Notes: a model not told the origin generated them from the sequence alone. Shown: positions 52,664-61,788, counted from the stretch's first letter. The stretch is 64,000 bases of DNA from Litchfieldella anticariensis FP35 = DSM 16096 (GCF_000409775.1 NZ_KE332388.1:554960-618959); one strand, 5' to 3'. Numbers and translations: made by a program.

Positions 52664-53542
52664 ATGCTTGCCGAACTCTTCGCCGTGATGGCCCCGGTCT
52701 TCGTCGGCGCGAGTCTCGGTTTCCTATGGGTCCGCATGGGCCATGCCTACCCGGTGGAGTTCGTCACCAAGCTGGTCTTCAATATCGGCACCCCGGCGTT
52801 GATCCTGGCCTCGTTGTCCGGCGCGGAAATCGATGCCGGCAGTTTCGGGCGCACCATGCTCGGCACCGTGCTGGTGCTGGTCGGCATGGGGGTGTTGACG
52901 TTCGCCATGGCACCGCTGCTGCGCAAGGACTGGCGAGTATTGCTGTCGCCTATGATGTATCCCAATACCGGCAACATGGGCTTACCGGTCACGCTCTATG
53001 CCTTCGGCAATGCCGGGTTTGCTTTTGCTATCGCCTCGATGGTCACGGTATCGTTGGTGCAGTTCACCTTCGGTACGTTGATTTCCAGCCGTAGCGGCAA
53101 GCCGCTGCGAACGCTCGCGCGGACCCCCAATGTTTATGCCATCCTGATCGCGTTGGCCGTCCTGCTCACCGACACCAAACTGCCGTTATGGCTGGACAAC
53201 ACCCTGGATCTGATGTCCGGGTTCACGGTGCCGTTGATGTTGATCACCCTCGGCGTGTCGCTGGGCAGCATCCAGGTCAAGAGCCTGCGCTCCGGCGTCG
53301 GTTTCAGCCTGCTGCGTACCCTGGCGGCGGCAGTGCTGGCCTCGGTGATCGGCTTCCTGCTGGAATTGCCACCGATGGCGCACAGCATTCTGGTGTTGCA
53401 GATGAGCATGCCGGTTGCCGTCTTCAACTATCTGTTCGCCCAGCGAGCAGGTCGCGAACCCGCCTATGTCGCCAGCCTGGTGTTCTGCTCGACCCTGCTG
53501 TCGTTCCTTTACTTGCCGTTGCTGCTGGCTTATTTGATGTGA
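52664..53542 (+). CDS. AEC-family transporter
   Basis: A 292-residue membrane protein with about ten spans, started at the ATG with AAGGA eight bases upstream. The N-terminal APVFVGASLGFLWVRMG and the central YPNTGNMGLPVTLYAFG and SGFTVPLMLITLGVSLGSIQ are typical of the auxin efflux carrier (AEC) family, whose bacterial members move malonate, malate or other organic acids. It is divergent from glyA; a role in moving a product of betaine catabolism is possible but unproven. Confidence 0.85.
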   Translation: MLAELFAVMAPVFVGASLGFLWVRMGHAYPVEFVTKLVFNIGTPALILASLSGAEIDAGSFGRTMLGTVLVLVGMGVLTFAMAPLLRKDWRVLLSPMMYPNTGNMGLPVTLYAFGNAGFAFAIASMVTVSLVQFTFGTLISSRSGKPLRTLARTPNVYAILIALAVLLTDTKLPLWLDNTLDLMSGFTVPLMLITLGVSLGSIQVKSLRSGVGFSLLRTLAAAVLASVIGFLLELPPMAHSILVLQMSMPVAVFNYLFAQRAGREPAYVASLVFCSTLLSFLYLPLLLAYLM

Positions 53543-53600
53543 TGATGCGTAGAAGGGAGCCGACTGCCTTACCATTTCCGGGAGACACTCGACACGAACA

Positions 53601-53632
53601 CCAACGACGAACCGCGAGTGGTTCGTCGTTGG
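53601..53632. terminator. Hairpin between convergent genes
   Basis: Arms CCAACGACGAACC and GGTTCGTCGTTGG with a six-base loop lie between the AEC transporter gene and the convergent binding-protein gene. There is no long T-run. Confidence 0.65.
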
Positions 53633-53644
53633 CAATATAGGCAC

Positions 53645-54406
53645 TTATTGGATCAACAGGTGCTCTCGACGCAAGGCGTCCAGTTCACCGGTCAGCTCCA
53701 TGCGTTCCAGAATGAAGTTGACGGTACCCTGAAGTCGCTCGGCATCGGCTTGCATCAGATAGGCGAGTTGGCTTTTGGTGAATGGCTCGTCTACCAGCGG
53801 TGCTGCCAGGTCTTCGTCGGCATTGGCGTAGAAAATGGCTTCCGGACTGTCGGTGATCATCACGTCGACTTCCTTGGCCGCCACGGCGGGAGGAATATCG
53901 AGATTGCGCTCGATCACGACGACTTCGGCTTGCTGGATGTTGTCCTTTACGAAGGCTTCGTTGGTTCCCCCGGGATTGACGCCGATCCTGACGTCCGGTT
54001 GATCGATATCCTCCAGCGAGGAGAAGCGATCCGCGTTATCGACATGTACCAAAGGCGTCTTGCCGTAGGTCAGGTAAGGATGCGAGTAACGCGCCTGTAG
54101 CTGGCGGGAAACGGTACGACTGATACCGCCCATACCGATGTCGTACTTGTCGGCCTTGAGATCATCCATCAACGTCGGCCAACTGGTTTCGACGAACTCG
54201 ACGTCCAGGCCCATCTCTTCGGCCACATGTTCCGCCATGTCGATATCGAAACCTTCGTATGCTCCTTCGTCCAGATAGGTGAAAGGCTTGTAGTCTCCGG
54301 TGGTCCCCACGCGCAGGATGCCACTATCGAGAATGGCATCGAGATCACGCGCCGAGGCGCTCAGACTGGTGGCTAGCAGCAGTCCAATGACAATGAGTCG
54401 TAGCAT
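53645..54406 (-). CDS. Periplasmic binding protein, PheC-like
   Basis: A 253-residue type-2 periplasmic binding fold with signal peptide (MLRLIVIGLLLATSLSASA). ILRVGTTGDYKPFTYLDEG and the GGISRTVSRQLQARYSHPYL block followed by YGKTPLVH resemble cyclohexadienyl/arogenate dehydratase PheC, an enzyme of phenylalanine synthesis built on this fold, as much as amino-acid binding proteins. No permease or ATPase gene is adjacent, which favours an enzyme or an orphan sensor. I could not decide between the two. Confidence 0.6.
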   Translation of the reverse strand: MLRLIVIGLLLATSLSASARDLDAILDSGILRVGTTGDYKPFTYLDEGAYEGFDIDMAEHVAEEMGLDVEFVETSWPTLMDDLKADKYDIGMGGISRTVSRQLQARYSHPYLTYGKTPLVHVDNADRFSSLEDIDQPDVRIGVNPGGTNEAFVKDNIQQAEVVVIERNLDIPPAVAAKEVDVMITDSPEAIFYANADEDLAAPLVDEPFTKSQLAYLMQADAERLQGTVNFILERMELTGELDALRREHLLIQ

Positions 54407-54577
54407 GGGAAGTTCGTTCCTTATGATTGTTGGTGGAAAGCCAAGCGACTTGGCCCAACTCCCCAATGTCCGACACACCTAATCAAGCGTCAAGTGAAAG
54501 GAGAACGGTGCACGGCACCGCCTAGAATCGAAGGGTGCGATGACGGCGCGCCCGGTCGGGGCGCGCCGGATGTGATA

Positions 54578-55714
54578 TCAGTATTCCACCACCACATCGC
54601 CGACAGGCTTACTGCAGCAGGAGAGAATGTAACCCTCCTCGACGTCCTCGTCCGTGATACCGCCGTTGTGCTCCATTTCGACCTGACCTGAGGTCAGGGG
54701 AACACGACAGGTGCCGCAGATACCCATACCGCAGGCCTTGGGAATATGCAGCCCCAGTTTGGAGGCAGCGGCGTGAACGGTCTCGCCAGGCTGGATGCGC
54801 ACGCTCTTGCCGGAGGCGCTGAATTCGACACTGAGCAATTCGCTGACGTCGACTTCCCCAGCCTCGACTTCGGCCTGTTCGGCATGCTCCAGCACCTCTT
54901 CCTGGACGTCCGCCGGCGTGGCACCGAAGGACTCCTCATGATAGCGGCTCATGTCGAAGCCATTGTCACGCAGCAAGCGTTTGACGGCGTTCATGTAGGG
55001 CGTCGGACCACAACAGAATATCTCGCGATCCATGAAATCAGGCGCCATCAGTTCGAGCATCGCCTGGCTCAGGTAGCCCCGGAAACCGGCCCACGCCTCG
55101 CCCAGTTCGTCGCTCCGCTCACAGACGATATGCAGCTTGAACTCAGGGATCCGCGAGAAGATGTGCTCAAGTTCACGATGGAAGATGATATCCCCCGGGG
55201 TGCGCGCACTGTGCACGAACTCGAGATCGACGGCGGCATTGGTGTCAAAGAACCAGCGAGCCATGGACATCAATGGCGTGATCCCTACCCCCCCGGACAG
55301 CATCAGGATCTTGTCGGCCGGATAGTCGATGGCATTGAAATTACCCACCGGCCCATGGACCGCCAGTTCATCGCCTGTCTTCAGATTGTCATGCAACCAG
55401 TTGGAGACTTTGCCTCCCGGCATCCGCTTGACGGTGATCGAGAAGCTGTAAGGCACCGACGGCGAACTGGAAATGGTATAGGAGCGCATGACCGGCTCAC
55501 CATCGATCTCCAGTTCCAGAGTCACGAACTGTCCCGGCTTGAAGAAGAACAGCACCGGTTGTTCTGCCATGAAGCAGAAGGTGCGCACGTCCCAGGTTTC
55601 CTGGATCACCTTGACGCATCTCACCAGGTGACGGCCATTGGTCCAAGTCTGGGTGGTTACCGGATTGAGGAAGCTCGTTGTCATTGTCGTCTCTGCCTGG
55701 CTGGGCTGCACCAT
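54578..55714 (-). CDS. gbcB: Glycine betaine monooxygenase reductase subunit
   Basis: A 378-residue flavin reductase. The start is ATG 55714 with GGAGG seven bases before it; the frame continues upstream without such a site. Order: FAD-binding barrel (EPVMRSYTISSSPS gives the RxYT/S motif), NAD domain (MLSGGVGITPLMSMARW, FCCGPTPYMNAV) and a C-terminal plant-type [2Fe-2S] domain (CGMGICGTCRVPL, later LSCC). It passes electrons from NAD(P)H to GbcA. It is divergent from gbcA, unlike the co-directional pair in some pseudomonads. Confidence 0.92.
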   Translation of the reverse strand: MVQPSQAETTMTTSFLNPVTTQTWTNGRHLVRCVKVIQETWDVRTFCFMAEQPVLFFFKPGQFVTLELEIDGEPVMRSYTISSSPSVPYSFSITVKRMPGGKVSNWLHDNLKTGDELAVHGPVGNFNAIDYPADKILMLSGGVGITPLMSMARWFFDTNAAVDLEFVHSARTPGDIIFHRELEHIFSRIPEFKLHIVCERSDELGEAWAGFRGYLSQAMLELMAPDFMDREIFCCGPTPYMNAVKRLLRDNGFDMSRYHEESFGATPADVQEEVLEHAEQAEVEAGEVDVSELLSVEFSASGKSVRIQPGETVHAAASKLGLHIPKACGMGICGTCRVPLTSGQVEMEHNGGITDEDVEEGYILSCCSKPVGDVVVEY

Positions 55715-56038
55715 CGGTAGGCCTCCAATGCCTGAGGCCCCTCTCTTGATGAGCGCATTCTGCGCTATGCACCAGGGCCCTGACTTGTCTGTCAACGACA
55801 TGAGCATATCTCTGAAATCCACCGATAGGGCGGTTTTTTCAGGGCCGCGTCGTAGGTGAAGCACGTCATGTCGTCGGCAGATAACTGCCCATGCCAACAC
55901 TGATCCAAACTCGCCGAAAATCGACGGCTTGCCCGACAGGACATGTCCGCTTCGGCCTCTCACGACTACCCTAACAAATCATCACTATCGACCTGACCGT
56001 GGCCCTGCCGCGACAGCCATGTAAGAGGATGTGCCGCC
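55715..56038. other. Divergent promoter region of gbcA and gbcB
   Basis: About 320 bases without a gene. It must hold both promoters and the sites of a betaine-responsive regulator. GGGCCCTGACTTG around 55772 and TCAGGGCCGCG around 55839 give an inverted CAGGGCC/GGCCCTG pair about 70 bases apart, but no recognisable operator family was identified. Confidence 0.4.
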
Positions 56039-57325
56039 ATGACCCCAATGTCCACTCCAAGCCTGGACGACCCCTTGGCACCGGCCCGCAAGGCCACCGC
56101 CGAGATGTTGGCTAACCGTCAACGCCATTTCTCGTTGCCGCAACCGTTTTACAACGACGCCCGGCTGTTCGCCCTGGACATGCAGGAAATCTTCGAGAAA
56201 GAGTGGCTGTTCGCCGGCATGACGTGTGAGATCCCCACCAAGGGCAACTTCTTGACGCTGGACGTGGGTGAGAACCCAGTGCTCATCGTGCGCGGCGCTG
56301 ACGGCGCTGTACACGCCTTCCATAATGTGTGCCGACACCGTGGCTCGCGTCTATGCGTGAAGGACAAGGGCAAGGTCGCCAAGCTGGTCTGTCCCTATCA
56401 CCAGTGGACCTATGAGCTCGACGGGCGTCTGCTGTTCGCCGGCAGTGACATGGGCGACAACTTCGATCTCGGCGCCTATGGCCTCAAGCCGGTTCACGTC
56501 AAGACCGCCGGTGGCTACATCTTCGTCAGTCTGGCCGAGCAACCGCCTGCCATCGACGATTTCCTGGTCACGCTCGAGCACTACCTGGCACCTTACGACA
56601 TGGACAATGCCAAGGTGGCGGTGGAATCGACTATCGTCGAGCAGGCCAACTGGAAGTTGGTGCTCGAGAACAACCGCGAGTGCTATCACTGCAACGGCGC
56701 CCACCCGGAACTGCTCAACTCGCTGCAAGAGTTCGACGATACCGACGATCCACGCGCCACACCGGCTTACAAGGCCTTGGTGGAACGCAAGCAGGCCGAT
56801 TGGGATGCTCAAGAGGTGCCGTGGCAGCTCAAGCGTTTCGGCAAACGCAACCGCCTGACCCGCACTCCGCTGCTGGACGGCACCGTGTCGATGACCATGG
56901 ATGGCCAGCCAGCTTGCAAGAAGCTGATGGGTCGCCTGACCAGCCCTGACATGGGTTCGCTACGCATTCTGCACTTACCCAACTCCTGGAACCACTTCAT
57001 GGGTGATCATGCGGTAGTGTTCCGCGTCATGCCGCTGGGCCCGCAGCAAACTGTGGTAACCACCAAGTGGCTGGTGCACAAGGATGCCGTAGAGGGCGTA
57101 GATTACGATCCCGAGCACATGCGCAAGGTATGGGATGCCACCAACTCTCAGGACCGGCAACTCGCCGAAGAGAACCAGCGCGGCATTAATTCCAAGGCCT
57201 ACCAGCCCGGCCCTTACTCTGAAACCTATGAGTTTGGGGTCATCGACTTCATCGACTGGTACAGCGAGCAAATGCTTGAGAATCTTGGCCATACTGCACC
57301 AAACCTGCAACTCGCCCAAGGCTGA
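56039..57325 (+). CDS. gbcA: Glycine betaine monooxygenase oxygenase subunit
   Basis: A 428-residue Rieske non-haem iron oxygenase that demethylates glycine betaine to dimethylglycine with release of formaldehyde. The Rieske cluster ligands are Cys98, His100, Cys118 and His121 (CRHRGSRLC, CPYHQW); the mononuclear iron ligands are His217 and His222 in ENNRECYHCNGAHPEL, with an Asp further on. Length and sequence agree with GbcA of Pseudomonas. A strong terminator follows. In a halophile, betaine is also an osmolyte, so the pathway must be tightly controlled. Confidence 0.94.
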   Translation: MTPMSTPSLDDPLAPARKATAEMLANRQRHFSLPQPFYNDARLFALDMQEIFEKEWLFAGMTCEIPTKGNFLTLDVGENPVLIVRGADGAVHAFHNVCRHRGSRLCVKDKGKVAKLVCPYHQWTYELDGRLLFAGSDMGDNFDLGAYGLKPVHVKTAGGYIFVSLAEQPPAIDDFLVTLEHYLAPYDMDNAKVAVESTIVEQANWKLVLENNRECYHCNGAHPELLNSLQEFDDTDDPRATPAYKALVERKQADWDAQEVPWQLKRFGKRNRLTRTPLLDGTVSMTMDGQPACKKLMGRLTSPDMGSLRILHLPNSWNHFMGDHAVVFRVMPLGPQQTVVTTKWLVHKDAVEGVDYDPEHMRKVWDATNSQDRQLAEENQRGINSKAYQPGPYSETYEFGVIDFIDWYSEQMLENLGHTAPNLQLAQG

Positions 57326-57363
57326 TGGCATTTGCAATCGTTCGCCACTCCTGCATGATGAAA

Positions 57364-57387
57364 GGGCCCGCCAACGCGGGCCCTTTT
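57364..57387 (+). terminator. Intrinsic terminator after gbcA
   Basis: GGGCCCGC and GCGGGCCC arms, four-base loop, followed by TTTT, about 40 bases after the gbcA stop. Confidence 0.85.
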
Positions 57388-57467
57388 CATATCGCGAGGT
57401 CATCGATAGCAGAGCAATAGTGGGTATCTTGTGGCGAACCAGCGGGAGTGGAGAGGGTCAAAGATCG

Positions 57468-58940
57468 ATGCGGTCAACCCTCGAGGGTGCAATGCGTCTA
57501 CGCAACATCATCATTCTCACGGTCCTTGTCCCCCTGTTCCTGATCCTGCTGGTATTCAGTCTGGTGGCGATCAAGTCGCTGGAAGACAATATCCGCTCCA
57601 AGCTGCAGAACGAAGTGCAGATCATCGCCCATGCCATCGGCACTTCGCTAAGCTATGCTCTCGAGCAGGACACACCAGACGCCTTGCAGGAATCTTTGCA
57701 TGCCGCTTTTTCCTTCCACCGCATCTATGGCGCCTATGTTTTCGATACCCAAGGTCAGAAGATCTATGGTCTTGGCCTGGGGGAAGAACTCTTCAAGCCG
57801 GAAGACATCCGCCAAGTGGCGAAAAAGGGAGAAAGTCTCAGCGCCTACCGACAGCATGAGCGTTGGAATTACTACTCGACACTGATTCCTCTGACCACAT
57901 CGGGTGGCGAGCCTCGCGGCGTACTTCAGGTCAATCGACTCAATACCGGGATCGAGAACTATGCTGGTTTCATCAGCATTGTCGCGGTGCTGGTATTCGC
58001 CTTTGGCGCCGGTGGTATCGTACTGACGATCTGGTGGGGCTTCCGGCGCTACATCGAGCGGCCGATCAATCGCTTGCTAGGGGTCATGGAGCGGGTCGAG
58101 AAAGGCGACCGCAGCTATCGCGCCATAAGCAAGGGTCCCGAGGAATATCGCAGGCTTTCCATAGCCCTCAACGGTATGCTCGATGCCATGGCCGAGAAGG
58201 ATGCCGATATCGAGGCGCGCCAGAAGAAGGAAATCGAGCTGGAGAAACGGTTACGCAAGTCGAAGAAACTCGCCGAACTGGGTGTCCTGGCTGCCGGAGT
58301 CGCTCATGAGATTGGTGCCCCATTGACGGTGATCAATGGTCAGGCGCAACGCTTGGCACGCCGCGACACGATCGGCGACGACGAGCGCGCCAAGCTCGAT
58401 CGTATTCGGAATGAAGTCGAACGCATCGTGATCATCGTGCGGCATTTGATGGAACTTGGCCGTCAGCATAATGTGGAAAAGGAATCCTGCCGTTTGGGCG
58501 ATATCGTCGAAACCGCCCGGGAATTGCTGGAGGATGAATTGACCGTGCAGCAGACTCGCCTCGAGTTGGATCTGGATGAGCCCAACGCTACCCTGATGGC
58601 CAATGCCCAGCAGCTCACCCAAGTGGTGACCAATCTGCTGCATAACGCCCTACAAGCCAGCCCAGGCGGCAGAATACGACTGCGCGCCCGCCATCATGAC
58701 GGCGAATTACACCTGACGGTCGAGGACGACGGTCCTGGTATTCCCGACACGCACAAAGGGAAGGTTTTCGATCCTTTCTTTACTACCAAGCCGGTCGGCC
58801 AGGGTAGTGGCCTTGGATTATCCATGGTCCATCGAATCGTCAACGATCATGGAGGCAGTATCGGCGTCTTCGACAGCAGCCTTGGTGGCGCTGGATTCGA
58901 CCTGACCCTGCCTTTGGAAGATAGCCCGGAAAAGGAATAG
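57468..58940 (+). CDS. NtrB/ZraS-like sensor histidine kinase
   Basis: A 490-residue membrane kinase, started at the ATG preceded by GAGGG about ten bases upstream (another ATG eight codons later is possible). First span about 13-35, a periplasmic sensing region of 130 residues, second span about 167-190, HAMP linker, dimerisation domain with His280 (AAGVAHEIGAPLTVING), and ATPase boxes NLLHNALQA, DDGPGIPD and GSGLGLSMV. The response regulator gene follows after 42 bases. Its position beside gbcA suggests a link with betaine use, but the signal is unknown. Confidence 0.88.
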   Translation: MRSTLEGAMRLRNIIILTVLVPLFLILLVFSLVAIKSLEDNIRSKLQNEVQIIAHAIGTSLSYALEQDTPDALQESLHAAFSFHRIYGAYVFDTQGQKIYGLGLGEELFKPEDIRQVAKKGESLSAYRQHERWNYYSTLIPLTTSGGEPRGVLQVNRLNTGIENYAGFISIVAVLVFAFGAGGIVLTIWWGFRRYIERPINRLLGVMERVEKGDRSYRAISKGPEEYRRLSIALNGMLDAMAEKDADIEARQKKEIELEKRLRKSKKLAELGVLAAGVAHEIGAPLTVINGQAQRLARRDTIGDDERAKLDRIRNEVERIVIIVRHLMELGRQHNVEKESCRLGDIVETARELLEDELTVQQTRLELDLDEPNATLMANAQQLTQVVTNLLHNALQASPGGRIRLRARHHDGELHLTVEDDGPGIPDTHKGKVFDPFFTTKPVGQGSGLGLSMVHRIVNDHGGSIGVFDSSLGGAGFDLTLPLEDSPEKE

Positions 58941-58982
58941 GAGTCGCTAAACCGTCCATCACAAGAATTCTCAGGAGGTCCC

Positions 58983-60347
58983 GTGCAAGCGCCTATTCTG
59001 ATCGTCGAGGACGATCCCGCCATTCTCGAACTACTCGAGGAAGAACTGAGTGATGCGGGTTACTCCACACAAGGGGTGGAAAGCGCCGAAGACGCTATTG
59101 CCACCCTGAGCCACAGCCAGGTCGAGTTGATCATCAGCGACGTGCGCCTGCCCGGTATCAGTGGCATGACGCTATTGGAGAACTTGCGTCGCGACGGAAA
59201 CCCCGTCGGTTTCATCGTTATCACGGCTTTTGGCACCATCGAGCAGGCGGTAGAAGCACTCAAGATCGGTGCCGATGACTTTTTGACCAAGCCGCTCGAT
59301 CTCGAGAACGTGCGCGAATCGGTCTTTCGCGTACTGGAGAACCGTCGCCTGGCATCTCGCCTGGCCAATATTGACCACCAGGGGGCGAGCTTTCACGGTC
59401 TCGTTGGTGCCAGTGAGACAATGCAGTCGCTATTCCATGATGCCTCACGATTGGCCAAGAGCGATGCCCCCATTCTGATCCTGGGGGAAAGTGGTACCGG
59501 CAAGGAACTGCTGGCACGTGCCATCCATGCGGAAAGTCCTCGTCATTCGGCGCCTTTCGTCGCAGTCAACTGCGCCAGCATCCCTTCCGAACTGATGGAA
59601 AGTGAGTTCTTCGGTCATGTGAAAGGCGCCTTTACCGGCGCCAGCGAGTCACGTCAGGGCCTCTTTCAAGCCGCTTCGGGTGGCAGCCTGTTCCTCGATG
59701 AGATCGGAGAGATGTCGCCGGCGTTGCAAGCCAAGCTATTGCGCGCCCTGCAGGAAAAAACCATACGCGCAGTGGGGGCCGAGAAGGAGGAGAACGTCGA
59801 CGTGCGCATCATCGCTGCGACACACAGAGATCTGGAAGAGGAAATCAAGAATGAGAACTTTCGCAGCGACCTCTTCTACCGCCTGGAAACCTTCTCGCTG
59901 CGCATTCCTCCCTTGCGCGAGCGTGAGGGCGACATTGAACAATTAGTGGCATCCTTGATCGACAAACATGCAGAGGCTCAGGACAAGCCGATCCAGCGTG
60001 TCGAACCCCTGGCGTTGCAAGCCTTGCTGACTTACTCCTATCCAGGCAACGTCCGTGAGCTGGAAAATGCCATCATGCGAGCCGTGACCTTGGCCGAAGA
60101 TGGCATATTGAGCCATGCAGACCTGCCCGAGCGCATTCGCCATCATGAGGATGACAAGCCGTCACTGGCTGACAGTAGCGTGGTGGATGGCGACAATGGC
60201 AATCGGTGGCCACGCCTGGAAGACGTCGAGAAACGCTATATCCAGAAGGTTCTGGAAGCCACTGGCGGAAACAAGAGACGTACTGCCGATATCCTCGGCA
60301 TCGCCCGCAAGACGCTATATCGACGTCTGGAAGAAGACGAAAGCTAG
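58983..60347 (+). CDS. NtrC-family sigma-54 response regulator
   Basis: A 454-residue activator starting at GTG with a perfect AGGAGGT upstream. Receiver domain with Asp53 (IISDVRLPGIS), AAA+ domain with Walker A GESGTGKE (169-176), intact GAFTGA loop (215-220), and a C-terminal Fis-like helix-turn-helix (GGNKRRTADILGIARKTLYR). It pairs with the kinase just upstream. Targets are not identifiable here; sox, gbc or the formate dehydrogenase genes are candidates. Confidence 0.9.
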   Translation: MQAPILIVEDDPAILELLEEELSDAGYSTQGVESAEDAIATLSHSQVELIISDVRLPGISGMTLLENLRRDGNPVGFIVITAFGTIEQAVEALKIGADDFLTKPLDLENVRESVFRVLENRRLASRLANIDHQGASFHGLVGASETMQSLFHDASRLAKSDAPILILGESGTGKELLARAIHAESPRHSAPFVAVNCASIPSELMESEFFGHVKGAFTGASESRQGLFQAASGGSLFLDEIGEMSPALQAKLLRALQEKTIRAVGAEKEENVDVRIIAATHRDLEEEIKNENFRSDLFYRLETFSLRIPPLREREGDIEQLVASLIDKHAEAQDKPIQRVEPLALQALLTYSYPGNVRELENAIMRAVTLAEDGILSHADLPERIRHHEDDKPSLADSSVVDGDNGNRWPRLEDVEKRYIQKVLEATGGNKRRTADILGIARKTLYRRLEEDES

Positions 60348-60351
60348 TAGC

Positions 60352-60524
60352 GCAGGCAATTTTCGGACAAATCTAATGTGCGGCCTTATTCGAAAAGCCG
60401 CCGAGCGACGGCCAGACAAGGCAAAAATCAGCGAAAAAGCGCAGTTTACGAGGTTGTAAATGAGCATTTTAAGCTGATTTTTAACGCTGTATGGGCGAGT
60501 GCAGGCAATTTTCGGACAAGGCCT
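60352..60524. repeat. Structured dispersed-repeat-like element with direct-repeat ends
   Basis: GCAGGCAATTTTCGGACAA occurs at 60352-60370 and again at 60501-60519. Between them AAAAATCAGC (60423) and GCTGATTTTT (60473) are inverted repeats that enclose a second dyad TTTAC/GTAAA. The end sequence TTTTCGGACAAGGCCT (60509-60524) is found a third time at 30396-30411. The element is compact, non-coding and folded, like a MITE or a REP-type repeat. Confidence 0.65.
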
Positions 60525-60633
60525 AAAACGACATCGCCCCCCTATGGGGGCGATGCGTCACATCCCTATGAATGGACAACGTTCCTTGTGCGGTGCCGGC
60601 TGGAACCAGCCGTTGGCATGCGTTGTCGTCCAT
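60523..60633 (-). CDS. Possible 36-residue small protein
   Basis: A short frame (MDDNACQRLVPAGTAQGTLS...) with a good GAGGAGAAT before its ATG, 67 bases downstream of the secreted acidic protein gene on the same strand. The terminator hairpin falls in its last codons. Without relatives it cannot be distinguished from a chance frame. Confidence 0.2.
   Translation of the reverse strand: MDDNACQRLVPAGTAQGTLSIHRDVTHRPHRGAMSF
60530..60553. terminator. Terminator-like hairpin
   Basis: CATCGCCCCC and GGGGGCGATG arms with a four-base loop, downstream of the minus-strand small genes and near the dispersed element. Similar CGCCCC-type hairpins follow the two other small gene units at 61744 and 62281. 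Confidence 0.7.
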
Positions 60634-60700
60634 ATTCTCCTCGTTGGGGACTTCCCATCCGCCGTAAAATTCCTTGCTATCCCTTGGGTTGGCTTCGAGG

Positions 60701-61096
60701 TTATTGCCCTTCCTGCGGCAGGGGGTCGCCACCATCGCCGAACCCGGCCTCGTTCTCCTCGGGTAGCCCGTCCCCTGGCAACGAGGGATCAGCGCCTGGC
60801 GTCGAGGGATCATTCATCGGATCGACGCTTGGAGACATGGAGTCATCCATCACCGGGTCGGTGCTCGACGACGAACTTGGCGCGTCCATCCGGTCAGTAT
60901 TTGAGCCTGACGATATCGAGCCATCCATCGGATCAGCGCTGGGTATTGCGGGATCCTCCCCCATTGGCATCGATTCAGCGTTCGATGTCTCGGGATTGTC
61001 TTCGGGCTCTTCCACAGCGTAACTCAGCGGGCTGATAACCAAACCGAACGTAATGCCGACGATACTGAACTTCTTGATACATTCCTTGGACACCAT
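60701..61096 (-). CDS. Secreted hyperacidic repetitive protein
   Basis: A 131-residue protein with a signal peptide (KKFSIVGITFGLVISPLSYA) and a mature part made almost only of Asp, Ser, Pro, Gly, Met and Glu in loose repeats (DPMDG, DPVMDD, DPMND, DPSTPG). It has no cysteines or folded-domain pattern after cleavage and is probably disordered. The signal peptide resembles that of the 127-residue neighbour at 61789, so the two may be paralogues. Function unknown; acidic extracytoplasmic proteins are common in halophiles. Confidence 0.65.
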   Translation of the reverse strand: MVSKECIKKFSIVGITFGLVISPLSYAVEEPEDNPETSNAESMPMGEDPAIPSADPMDGSISSGSNTDRMDAPSSSSSTDPVMDDSMSPSVDPMNDPSTPGADPSLPGDGLPEENEAGFGDGGDPLPQEGQ

Positions 61097-61244
61097 GCTG
61101 CGTCTCCTGCCCTCTGGCTATGGTTCACGGCTATGAAACGGCTCATGGCTATGAAATCTCCCGCTTTACTGGCAATAGCCTAACTCCCGCTAGCGAGAAG
61201 CGTTCACAATCTGATACTGAAAGCTGGTACTGAAAGCCAATACC

Positions 61245-61538
61245 CTACTGCTGCTGTTCTTCGTCATTCGACATGGAATCCTGGCTACCGGACTCCTGCT
61301 CACCGGAACCTTGGCTACCGGACTCCTGCTCACCAGAACCCTGGCTACCGGACTCCTGCTCACCGGAACTCTGGTTCCCAGAATCCTGGTTCGCCGGCTG
61401 TTCCTGGGCCGATTCCTCTCCCCCTGGGGGCATGTCTTCCTCGTTATCACAACCCACAAGAGCCAAAGAACTCAGCCCCAAGGCAGCGATCGATATCAAC
61501 GGCACCAACTTGCGAAGAACTTCGTTGTGACCTTTCAT
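61245..61538 (-). CDS. Small lipoprotein with 10-residue repeats
   Basis: A 97-residue protein with a lipoprotein signal (ISIAALGLSSLALVGC; lipobox LVGC), so it should be anchored in a membrane facing the periplasm. The mature chain is an acidic, Gln/Ser-rich tail with the unit SGEQESGSQG repeated three times plus partial copies. It is probably disordered. The DNA from 61097 to 61244 has no gene. Confidence 0.7.
   Translation of the reverse strand: MKGHNEVLRKLVPLISIAALGLSSLALVGCDNEEDMPPGGEESAQEQPANQDSGNQSSGEQESGSQGSGEQESGSQGSGEQESGSQDSMSNDEEQQQ
61275..61374. repeat. 30-bp tandem repeat inside the lipoprotein gene
   Basis: Three copies of a 30-bp unit (core CTGGCTACCGGACTCCTGCT) with one or two changes each, plus a partial fourth. 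The unit length keeps the reading frame, so copy-number changes would lengthen or shorten the tail without breaking it. Confidence 0.85.
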
Positions 61539-61743
61539 CCTTGCTCCCTCTGGTGGCTGCTTTCTTTACCTAACCCTAGCAGATGACATGCCATGTATCG
61601 AAAGGACAAATAAAAACCCCTTAATATCAACCAGGTATAGGCAAAATACTTTTCCAAACACTATTCACTTTCGTGCCGTGCAAGGTCTCGGGCGTGGTGC
61701 TAAATGACACATGGGTCACAATGGCCCGCTAACCGCACATGAA

Positions 61744-61778
61744 ATCGCCCCACTCGAAACAAGCTCGGGTGGGGCGAT
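61744..61778. terminator. Hairpin after the 127-residue acidic protein gene
   Basis: ATCGCCCCAC and GTGGGGCGAT arms with an inner CTCG/CGAG-like part. The stretch 61587-61743 has no gene. Confidence 0.65.
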
Positions 61779-61788
61779 GAACATTCTG

